Shown piece by piece: positions 1-7,571 of a DNA stretch of 64,000 bases (the stretch's first letter is position 1; each line of letters begins with the position of its first letter). Under the pieces are notes generated by a model. That model was given only the letters and a program-made list of their open reading frames with translations, did not search any database and had not been told where the DNA came from. The DNA lies in NCBI RefSeq assembly GCF_009847015.1, contig NZ_WVEM01000015.1, positions 50,003 through 114,002 of the forward strand, in the 5' to 3' direction. The translations under genes were made by a program, and so were the position numbers. Source of the DNA: Sunxiuqinia indica. Lineage in GTDB: Bacteria > Bacteroidota > Bacteroidia > Bacteroidales > Prolixibacteraceae.

Positions 1-3000
1 CTTTTCCCTTATTTTTAATACTGATGCTTTCAATTTCCTGGATTAATTTGGGTGTAACCACTTGAAGAGGAACTTGTAGAGTAACCGTCTTGATGTTATT
101 CTTTCTTATTTCAGAAAGAAGCTCAATACTTCGGATTTTAAATTCCAGCTGGTCGGAGTTAAAGCGAGGTTGAACCTGTCCTTTTATCATTAGAAAGAGA
201 CCGGTTTTGCTGTATTTTGAAAACTCGACATAGTTTCTCCCAAAAAAGAAGAAGGTATAGGAGTCGGTATAGTCCGACAGGGTTAGTGTGCTGTATGGCT
301 TTCCCGTTTTTCCAACTGCTTCCCGGCTTTCAGTAACCATGCCGGCAAATGTAATATCTCTTCCCTGAAGGGTTTCAATGTTGTTGTTGAGGTCTTTCAG
401 TGCAAATTCCTTGCTGGTGAAATTATCAATCTCCAATTTGTAATCGTCCAGCGGGTGTGCCGAAAGATAAATACCGATCAAGGCTTTTTCTTTTTCCAGA
501 AGCACAATTTTTGGCCACTCCTGTACATTGGGTATGTCAGGTGTTTTAACCGCCTGCGCCGACATTGCCTCGCCAAATAACGATTGTTGCGCATTGTTGC
601 TTTCCAGTTGCATCTGTTGCCCGTATTTCACTATTCGTTCAATAAAAGAGGGTTCGTTTTCCTCGTTGCTTGCGAAAAGCTGGCTGCGCTTCAGCCCAAA
701 GCTATCAAAGGCTCCGGCCATGGCAAGTCCTTCCAGGTTTTTTTTATTGACGGTATGCAGATTAACCCGTTCAACAAAATCGAAAATGGAAGTAAATAAA
801 CCGTCTTTGCGGGCTTTCACGATATCGGACACGGCGCCAGCACCAACACCTTTGATGGCTGCCATTCCAAAGCGAACGTGACCTTCCTTATTTACCATGA
901 ACTTGTTGAAACTTTCGTTTACATCCGGTCCAAGTACGTTGATTCCCATTCGTTGCGATTCTCCCATCAGTTTCGTGATGTCGATCATGTTACTCAGGTT
1001 TCGGCTCATATTGGCTGCCATAAACTCTGATGGGAAGTGTGCTTTCAGGTAACCTGTTTGATAGGCAATGTGTGCATAGCAAACCGAGTGCGATTTGTTG
1101 AATGCATAGGAAGCGAAGGCCTCCCAGTCTTTCCATATTTTCTCGATAATTACCTCGGGGTCCTTGCCCTTTTCTTCGCAGCCTTCAACAAACTTAGGGT
1201 TAGCCTTGCATCCCTCGATAAACTTAACTTTCAGTTTGTCCATCATGGCAATAATCTTTTTACCCATTGCCTTACGCAGCGAGTCGGAATCACCACGTGT
1301 AAAGTTGGCCAGGTGTCTCGAGAGTAACATCACCTGTTCCTGGAAAACTGTAATTCCGTATGTGTCTTTCAGGTATTTTTCCATCATTGGGTGGTCATAC
1401 TCTACCTTTTTGCGGCCATGTTTCCGGTCAATAAAATCGGGAATGTATTCCATTGGTCCCGGGCGGTATAGGGCGTTCATGGCTACCAGATCCTCAAACC
1501 GGTTGGGTTTCAGGTTGCGCAAGTGTTTTTTCATTCCGGGCGATTCAAACTGGAAGATGGCAGTCGTGTCTCCATGACTAAACAGCTGGAATGTTTTTTC
1601 ATCATCGTCGGGAATTGCATCAATGTCTACTTCTAATCCCTTGGAAAGACGAATGTTTTCGAGTGTCTCCTTGATAATCGAGAGTGTTTTCAAGCCCAGA
1701 AAGTCCATTTTCAGAAGTCCGATATCTTCAACATAACGACCATCGTATTGGGTTGTGTACAAGTCCTCTTCTTTGGTGGGCATCAGAGGAATATGCTCGT
1801 TCAATGGGTCGCGACCAATCAGAATTCCGCAGGCATGAACGCCGGTTTGGCGAACAGAGCCTTCCAGCGTTTCGGCAAATTTTAAGGTGGCAGCCACCAG
1901 TGGAATATCCGATTTCCGTTCTTTCTTCAATTCCGGACTTTCCTTATAAGCTTTTACAAAACTCATTTTTGGAGCTTCGGGAACCAGCTTGGCCAAACGG
2001 TCGGCCTCGGGAAGTGGCAGCTTTAGCACGCGGGCAACATCGCGAATGGCTAACTTTGTGGCCATTGTTCCGAAGGTACAAATGTGTGCCACACGATCGC
2101 GACCATATTTTTCCGTTACCCAGTCTAATACGAGTTGTCGGCCATCATCATCAAAGTCAATATCGACATCGGGCATGGAAATCCGGTCGGGGTTTAGGAA
2201 ACGCTCAAACAGCAAATCGTGCTTGATTGGGTCGATATTGGTAATTCCAACGCAGTACGAAACTGCAGCTCCCGCGGCGGAACCACGCCCGGGACCAACT
2301 AAAACTCCCATTTCGCGTGCTGCGTTAATAAAATCCTGCGTGATCAAGAAGTAACCGGGAAATCCCATTGTTTTAATGGTGGCTAATTCGAAGTCGAGCC
2401 GTTCTTTAACATCGTCAGGGATTGGATTTCCATAGCGATAATCTTCCTGGGCTCCTTGGTAAGCCAGATGCTTTAAATAGTCAGCTTCCAGTTTAATACG
2501 GAGTACGCTTTTGAAACCACCCAGCCGTTCAAAAGCTCCGTCTTTAAATTCTTCTTTTAATGCTTCCTCGGTATATTTTTTTGCATAATCTTCCTCCGTT
2601 CCAAACTCTTCAGGAATGGGGAACTCCGGCATAATGGGCGAGGAGTTGAGTTCGTATTCTTCAACCTTATCGGCAATTTCCTGCGTATTGGTGAGCGACT
2701 CTGGTACATCGCCAAAGAGCTGGTTCATTTCGGCCGATGTTTTAAACCACTCCTGCTTGGTGTATCGCATCCGGTTGGGGTCGTCAACATCTTTCCCGGT
2801 ATTCAGGCAAATGAGCAAGTCGTGTGCATCGGCATCTTCAGCATTAATAAAATGGACATCGTTGGTGGCAATCAGTTTGACATCGTGCTTTTTTGCCAAC
2901 TCAATAATTTCCTTGTTGACAATCACCTGGTTTTTGTATACATCTTCGTTACGTGCGGGGTCATCTGACTGGTGTCGTTGCAATTCCAGATAATAATCTT

Positions 3001-3502
3001 CACCAAAAACTGATTTAAACCATTTGATTGTTTCTTCGGCAGCTTCAAGATCATTTTTCATGATATGCTGAGCAACCTCGCCACCAAGGCAGGCTGAAGA
3101 GACGATGATTCCTTCGCTGTGTTTTTCGAGTATCTTTTTATCGATACGGGGTTTGTAGTAGAATCCTTCGTTGCTGGCTATGGAAATAAGTTTCACCAGG
3201 TTGCGGTAGCCTTTCATGTTTTTGGCTAGCAAAATCAGGTGATTACCCGAGCGGTCGACTTTGTCTGATTTCGACTCTATTGCTCTGTTGGCCACATAGG
3301 TTTCGCATCCCAAAATTGGTTTGATTCCTTCGCGTTTGCAAGCGTCGTAAAACTCTTTTATTCCGAACATCATTCCATGGTCGGTTAAGGCCAGGGCTTT
3401 CATGCCGTCGCCCTTTGCTTTTGCAACAAGCCCTTTAACGCTGGCGGCTCCGTCTAAAATTGAATATTGCGAGTGTACGTGTAAGTGAGTAAAAGGAATC
3501 AT
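1..3502 (-). CDS. dnaE: DNA polymerase III subunit alpha (3' end outside window)
   Basis: Catalytic subunit of the replicative DNA polymerase. I translated the minus strand from the ATG at 3502: it opens with the PHP-domain signature HLHVHSQYS, then DHGMMFGIKEFYDAC, and remains open to the window edge (about 1167 codons). The polymerase active-site segment PDVDIDFDDDGR is seen near 2150-2190, followed by the conserved stretch FGTMATKLAIRDVARV and QTGVHACG. The region after 1000 holds the tandem helix-hairpin-helix part (GVGAGAVSDIVKAR), and the last 500 bases encode the OB-fold domain. Family members are about 1150-1250 residues, so only the last few dozen residues are missing. It reads away from recX, with a 238-bp gap that holds nothing clear apart from an imperfect inverted repeat at 3674-3705. 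Confidence 0.97.
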   Translation of the reverse strand, partial: MIPFTHLHVHSQYSILDGAASVKGLVAKAKGDGMKALALTDHGMMFGIKEFYDACKREGIKPILGCETYVANRAIESKSDKVDRSGNHLILLAKNMKGYRNLVKLISIASNEGFYYKPRIDKKILEKHSEGIIVSSACLGGEVAQHIMKNDLEAAEETIKWFKSVFGEDYYLELQRHQSDDPARNEDVYKNQVIVNKEIIELAKKHDVKLIATNDVHFINAEDADAHDLLICLNTGKDVDDPNRMRYTKQEWFKTSAEMNQLFGDVPESLTNTQEIADKVEEYELNSSPIMPEFPIPEEFGTEEDYAKKYTEEALKEEFKDGAFERLGGFKSVLRIKLEADYLKHLAYQGAQEDYRYGNPIPDDVKERLDFELATIKTMGFPGYFLITQDFINAAREMGVLVGPGRGSAAGAAVSYCVGITNIDPIKHDLLFERFLNPDRISMPDVDIDFDDDGRQLVLDWVTEKYGRDRVAHICTFGTMATKLAIRDVARVLKLPLPEADRLAKLVPEAPKMSFVKAYKESPELKKERKSDIPLVAATLKFAETLEGSVRQTGVHACGILIGRDPLNEHIPLMPTKEEDLYTTQYDGRYVEDIGLLKMDFLGLKTLSIIKETLENIRLSKGLEVDIDAIPDDDEKTFQLFSHGDTTAIFQFESPGMKKHLRNLKPNRFEDLVAMNALYRPGPMEYIPDFIDRKHGRKKVEYDHPMMEKYLKDTYGITVFQEQVMLLSRHLANFTRGDSDSLRKAMGKKIIAMMDKLKVKFIEGCKANPKFVEGCEEKGKDPEVIIEKIWKDWEAFASYAFNKSHSVCYAHIAYQTGYLKAHFPSEFMAANMSRNLSNMIDITKLMGESQRMGINVLGPDVNESFNKFMVNKEGHVRFGMAAIKGVGAGAVSDIVKARKDGLFTSIFDFVERVNLHTVNKKNLEGLAMAGAFDSFGLKRSQLFASNEENEPSFIERIVKYGQQMQLESNNAQQSLFGEAMSAQAVKTPDIPNVQEWPKIVLLEKEKALIGIYLSAHPLDDYKLEIDNFTSKEFALKDLNNNIETLQGRDITFAGMVTESREAVGKTGKPYSTLTLSDYTDSYTFFFFGRNYVEFSKYSKTGLFLMIKGQVQPRFNSDQLEFKIRSIELLSEIRKNNIKTVTLQVPLQVVTPKLIQEIESISIKNKGK

Positions 3503-3740
3503 TTTCAATCTGTTTTGTCGTTCTCCAACTATCTTTTCCACTGAATAAATCAGCCCCCTAAAATTAAGTTTTTCATTGTGCTTATGAAACCGATTGTTAA
3601 TAAAACGTGATAAAACCGGAATTGGTTTTCAGGTAGTAAGTTGAGGCTTTTTTAGTTGGGCTTTTTCTGATTTTCCGGTTCGCCCAAGTCCTAATGGGAG
3701 CCGGACAATTTCCATATATTCGAATTGCTTCAGTGGGATG

Positions 3741-4208
3741 TTATTTCAAAATTTCGTCCAATGCCATATAAATCAAATCCATTTCAAATCCACGGCTTTG
3801 GGCAAAACGAACCAACTTGCCTTTTCGATCGTATTGGTTCGCGGCTTTTATGTTTTTGTTCTTTTCTTTAACAAGGTCAATCAAAGCCTCCCAGTAATCA
3901 TCGCCGTCAATTTCTTCCATGGCTGCACTAACGGTTGTTGAATTGATCCGGTTAGCTCGAAGTTGATAAGCGATTTTCGTTTTTCCCCATTTGTTGAACC
4001 GAAATTTGTCGCGCACGAAGCTACGGGCAAAACGTTCATCATCGATGTACTTTTCTTCGATTAACCGATCGAGGATTAACTCGGCATCATCTTCATTTAC
4101 GCCCCACTGGCTGAGTTTTACCAATATGTCGTTGGAACATTTTTCGGCCCGGCTGCAAAGAGCTGCTGCGCGATGGAAAGCTTGTGTTTGTTCTCGGTTC
4201 AATTCCAT
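3741..4208 (-). CDS. recX: Regulatory protein RecX
   Basis: Small helical protein of 155 residues that modulates RecA filaments. It shows the RecX three-helix repeats: an N-terminal segment with CSRAEKCSNDILVKLSQWG, then LILDRLIEEKYIDDERFARSFVRDK, the family's most recognisable motif, followed by the WGKTKIAYQLRANRI segment. Length matches the family. It is on the same strand as dnaE and the double ABC ATPase; the 38-bp gap to the ABC gene suggests co-transcription with it. The ATG at 4208 is the only sensible start. Function is assigned from family membership only. Confidence 0.93.
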   Translation of the reverse strand: MELNREQTQAFHRAAALCSRAEKCSNDILVKLSQWGVNEDDAELILDRLIEEKYIDDERFARSFVRDKFRFNKWGKTKIAYQLRANRINSTTVSAAMEEIDGDDYWEALIDLVKEKNKNIKAANQYDRKGKLVRFAQSRGFEMDLIYMALDEILK

Positions 4209-4246
4209 ATTTTAAATTCAAATTGAAAGCAGTTGTGGACTCAAAT

Positions 4247-5809
4247 TTAAGCATTCCATTGAAAACTGTCTTGATTAAACGGGCCTTGATTTTTGACTTT
4301 CCCTTTTTCAAGCTCCAGGAGGTGGGTAACCGTAGAAGGGATTTCATTTATTCGGTGGGAGACATAAATTAAAGTTGGTTGAAACTGTTGACTGATGATC
4401 GTTAGCAGGTGGTTGAAACGGGCGGTTTGCTGCTGATCCAGACCTTGGCACGGTTCGTCCAGAATAAGCAGTTGCGGCAATTTTACCAATGCTCTGGCTA
4501 GTAGCAAAACACGCTGTTCGCCGAGCGAAGTGTGGGTAAACGCACGGTTGTGTAATTTTTCCAGCCCTAGTATTTTGAGCCAGGTTTGTCCCATTTTTAG
4601 CTGATGACTGGTTGGGGAAGAAGTAAATCCAACTTCGTCATTTATGCCCGAAAGAATGACCTCTAAACACGATAGAGAGCTGTGGATGGTGGTGTTCGGG
4701 TTTGAAAGTCCCGGGATGGTGTTGTAGATGCCCGCGCCTCGCAGAAAGTAAAGATGCAGCTCGGGAGAAACAAAGCCAATTCGTTTTTTGATGTCCCAAA
4801 TGCTTTCACCACTTCCCCGCTGGCGGTCGAATAAAATGAGATGATTGTTGTAGCCTTGTGGATTGTCGGCTGTTATCAAGCTTAGTAAAGTACTTTTGCC
4901 GGCTCCATTGGGCCCCAGTAATGCCCATTGTTCTCCGTTCTTAACTTGCCAGTTGATGTTTTTGAGAATCGATTTTCCATTGAGTTCGACCTGGAGGTTT
5001 TTCATGGAAATAACATCGTTCGAAACTTCGTTCTTAGTCGGAAGCAATGAAAGGAGCCCTAGGTCAATTTCATGCCGGAGTTGAGGTGAATGATCGATTT
5101 TGGGAATGTACTTATTGCGTTGCGTAAGTTGTGTGATTCTCCCTTGATCCAATTCTAACACATAGCTTGAATTTTCGGGAATCGTTTGGGGATCGGTGAT
5201 AATAATCAGGCACGTTTTGGCATCGATTTTTTCATCAAGTAGTATTGCTAATTTTTTGCGCGAGAGAAAATCCAAGCCCACAAAAGGTTGATCGAGTACC
5301 AGTAAATCCGGCTTTTTTAGAAGAGCCAAAGCCAGTTGGGTTCGTTTGCGTTCGCCATTACTCAGTTCAAGAATCTTGCTGTTTGCCAGATGTGAAATCT
5401 CCAATTCACTCAGCATACCTGTTAGTTCTTGCATGCTCGGTCGGTTGGGTTTTTGCGCCAGGCTGCGCTCCAGGAATTTTAAAAGAGTGGGAACGCTTTC
5501 CATCCCTGAGCTTTCGTAGCGCTGCCCGTGGTGCATACTTCGGCGACCCGAATAAGCAATGAAGTGGTCTTGCTGATCAACCATAAGACGGTTCTCAATT
5601 CCACCAAGAAAAAGTTCTCCGGAAGTCGGTTTTCGAATGCCGGCTAATATCCGACCCAGTGTGGTTTTTCCACTTCCGGAAGCCCCCGTGATTGTGAGTG
5701 ATTCTCCGGGATTTAATCGGAAATTAACGTTTTCCAGAATGGCTTCACCGTCAATTTTCAGATTGATATTAGTTGCCTCCAGCTGGTATTTTGAAATTGG
5801 CATAAACAT
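4247..5809 (-). CDS. Tandem-domain ABC ATPase (ModF/PhrA-like)
   Basis: Cytoplasmic ATPase of 520 residues with two ABC domains and no membrane segment. Domain 1 (about residues 1-240) has Walker A GASGSGKTT, signature LSNGERKR and Walker B LLVLDQP. Domain 2 (about 270-520) has Walker A GPNGAGKST, a degenerate signature around TSLGEQRVLL and Walker B LLILDEP. The architecture is that of ModF, also annotated as photorepair protein PhrA, whose role is unsettled. In domain 1 the catalytic glutamate after Walker B is glutamine, so that site may bind rather than hydrolyse ATP. A longer frame reaching 5932 would begin inside the 21-bp repeat array and is unlikely; ATGs at 5809 and 5803 both fit. 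It lies far from modABC, so a molybdenum role is not supported by context. Confidence 0.85.
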   Translation of the reverse strand: MFMPISKYQLEATNINLKIDGEAILENVNFRLNPGESLTITGASGSGKTTLGRILAGIRKPTSGELFLGGIENRLMVDQQDHFIAYSGRRSMHHGQRYESSGMESVPTLLKFLERSLAQKPNRPSMQELTGMLSELEISHLANSKILELSNGERKRTQLALALLKKPDLLVLDQPFVGLDFLSRKKLAILLDEKIDAKTCLIIITDPQTIPENSSYVLELDQGRITQLTQRNKYIPKIDHSPQLRHEIDLGLLSLLPTKNEVSNDVISMKNLQVELNGKSILKNINWQVKNGEQWALLGPNGAGKSTLLSLITADNPQGYNNHLILFDRQRGSGESIWDIKKRIGFVSPELHLYFLRGAGIYNTIPGLSNPNTTIHSSLSCLEVILSGINDEVGFTSSPTSHQLKMGQTWLKILGLEKLHNRAFTHTSLGEQRVLLLARALVKLPQLLILDEPCQGLDQQQTARFNHLLTIISQQFQPTLIYVSHRINEIPSTVTHLLELEKGKVKNQGPFNQDSFQWNA

Positions 5810-5872
5810 GAGTTTCAGGAGAAGCAAAGATACAAAACCGAGAGATAATTGACGCGGTACTTGCCACGCGTA

Positions 5873-6145
5873 CCTTGGGGATAAGCTCTCGCCCCTTGGG
5901 GATGATCCTTTTCCCCTTGTGATTTGTCGCACGCCCCTTGGGGATAAGCTTGCGCCCCAAGGGAATTGCTCCAGTTACCTTGGGGATAAGCTTGCGCCCC
6001 AAGGGAATTGCTCCAGTTACCTCGGGGATAAGCTTGCGCCCCAAAGGGATTGCTCCAGTTACCTCGGGGATCATGTCGCGCCCCTTGGGGAAAACAAGAA
6101 GTACCTTGAGGATCGGGCCTTGCCCCTGGGGGATAAAGACAATTC
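5873..6145. repeat. Tandem array of 21-bp units (13 copies, degenerate)
   Basis: From 5873 the sequence can be cut into 13 consecutive units of exactly 21 bp, each starting CC(T/A)(T/C/A)(G/A)GGG or a close variant. Units at 5936, 5978 and 6020 are nearly identical (CCTTGGGGATAAGCTTGCG then CC) and alternate with a second type starting CCAAGGGAATTGCTCCAG, giving a 42-bp higher-order period in the middle. Outer units are more diverged. Neighbouring units form hairpins, with CCTTGGGG and CCCCAAGG as 8-bp arms around an 11-nt loop. As 21 is a multiple of three, several frames stay open, giving heptapeptides such as IPLGRKL/IPEVTGA on the minus strand. The array sits between the DUF2007 gene and the ABC ATPase, ending about 65 bp upstream of the latter's start. 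Confidence 0.9.
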
Positions 6146-6188
6146 CCAACTGCTGTAGAAAAGCAAAAAGTAGTATTTAAACTATCTT

Positions 6189-6419
6189 CTACGAGTTCTG
6201 TGTTAGGTCTTTAATGATTGAGCTTGCTTGTGCCAGATTTTCCTCCTGAATGTAAAGGTCGATTGCAGAGGGAATTCCTCCTGAAAAGCCCGCTATTGCA
6301 CCAGAATTAAAATCATCTTGAATAACGGATGGTATTCCTTGTTTTTCGAGCTCTCCCTTAATATAGGATATGTCGACCTTGTTTCCCGTAAATATTCTTA
6401 CTGTTTTAGCTTTTCGCAT
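6189..6419 (-). CDS. DUF2007-type small protein
   Basis: A 76-residue protein. The fold signature is the N-terminal VRIFTGNKVDISYIKGELEKQGIPSVIQDD followed after a glycine-rich loop by IDLYIQEENLAQASSIIKDL, which matches the DUF2007 'putative signal transducing protein' family; that label is historical and no biochemical role is established. Full length for the family. ATG at 6419. It is separated from neighbours by the repeat array on one side and 170 bp on the other, so it is probably monocistronic. No signal peptide or membrane segment. Confidence 0.8.
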   Translation of the reverse strand: MRKAKTVRIFTGNKVDISYIKGELEKQGIPSVIQDDFNSGAIAGFSGGIPSAIDLYIQEENLAQASSIIKDLTQNS

Positions 6420-6592
6420 TGTTTAATTTTTTTATGGTGGTAATTGCAGACACTTATGGTTGTACAAGTTAATGAATCGTGTTAAACAACTGCAGTGATA
6501 AATAAATATGTTTTCCGCTTGGTATTTATTATCAACGAACAAAAGCCCCCAATTTGGAAGCCGCTGTTGGTTGGAGCAAACCACTTATTTTC

Positions 6593-7288
6593 CTATTGTA
6601 ATACAAACGTTATGGGTACGCTAAATGCCACCCGGACAGGTTGCCCGCGTTGTTTGCCCGGGCTCCACTGAGGCAGGCTGTTTACAACACGCAATGCTTC
6701 CTTATCCAGCGATGGATCAACACTGCGGATTATTCTTGCATTGGTAACATAGCCATCTTTGCCTACAACAAACGAGACATACACTTTCCCTTCGACACCA
6801 TTTTCCTGAGCAATAACCGGATACTTGATGGAATTGGCCAGAAACTTTCTCAGGGCAAGTTCGCCGCCCGGAAATTCCGGCATTTCCTCAACAATATAGA
6901 AGATCTGTTCTTCTTCCTCTTCCTCCTGTTCTTGTTCGTAGGCGGTAACGACCGGAGTAATGTCGATAGCTGTTTGATCATCGGCTTCCGTGTCTTCAAT
7001 TTCCAGTTCCTCATCAATTTCAATATCGTCGGAAACAATGTTGAGAACTTCTACTACTCTTGGAGGCGGAGGAGGAGGTGGCGGTTTAACTTGTTCTTGT
7101 CTGGTAATTGGTATGATTTCGTTGTCGATATCCTGAGTAACAATTGAGCCGGTAATTTCACTTTTTTTGACCGTTGTTTTCGTCTCAAAAGCCAATAAGC
7201 AAATCCCAAGAGAGAGGATTAAACCAACCTCAATAAGTAGACCCCGATAACGATTCAAATCGCAATATGGATACTTCTTGACTTGCAT
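6593..7288 (-). CDS. TonB-family energy transducer
   Basis: Inner-membrane anchored periplasmic protein of 231 residues that would couple the proton motive force to TonB-dependent outer-membrane receptors such as those in this window. From the ATG at 7288 it begins MQVKKYPYCDLNRYRGLLIE, the usual Bacteroidota TonB start, then one membrane helix (GLILSLGICLLAFE), a proline run at about residues 70-80, an acidic linker, and the TonB C-terminal domain ending VRVAFSVPITFVLQ. The conserved YP in KYPVIAQENGVEGKVYV is present. An upstream in-frame ATG at 7378 would add 30 residues before the membrane anchor and is not favoured. The 283 bp to the divergent GH95 gene should hold both promoters. Confidence 0.88.
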   Translation of the reverse strand: MQVKKYPYCDLNRYRGLLIEVGLILSLGICLLAFETKTTVKKSEITGSIVTQDIDNEIIPITRQEQVKPPPPPPPPRVVEVLNIVSDDIEIDEELEIEDTEADDQTAIDITPVVTAYEQEQEEEEEEQIFYIVEEMPEFPGGELALRKFLANSIKYPVIAQENGVEGKVYVSFVVGKDGYVTNARIIRSVDPSLDKEALRVVNSLPQWSPGKQRGQPVRVAFSVPITFVLQ

Positions 7289-7571
7289 GATTTTTAGTTT
7301 TAATTTATTTGGATGATAGGGGGCGGTGCAGGAACGATGGTGGCGATTAAATGTCCTTTTGGAAAAGGATATGAACACGGTTCATGAGCTGCTTTTAAGC
7401 GTATCGGTTTTGGTTTAATATACGTTTTCCCGGCTCAGTGTGTTTCCTTTTACTCAACAAAAGAAATATGATTATTGACAGCTATTTGTGTTTATTTCGT
7501 AGGAAAGTATTTGTTTCACTATCCTCATTCAACTTACTTTTTCTATTTTTGATGAAAACTATTTAGCTACT

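Noticed and set aside
528..2993. Several plus-strand frames of 100-180 codons across 0.5-3 kb
   Set aside because: They are antisense to dnaE, whose minus-strand translation is continuous and rich in family motifs.
3674..3705. Imperfect inverted repeat TCCGG..CCCA/TGGG..CCGGA between recX and dnaE
   Set aside because: The arms need bulges and no T run follows in the direction expected for recX termination, so it is not listed as a terminator.
5769..6149. A 126-codon minus-strand frame of heptapeptides (IPLGRKL, IPEVTGA) across the repeat array
   Set aside because: It starts with TTG, runs out of the array into the ABC gene in another frame, and stays open only because the repeat length is a multiple of three and the unit lacks stops. 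Treated as a repeat array instead.
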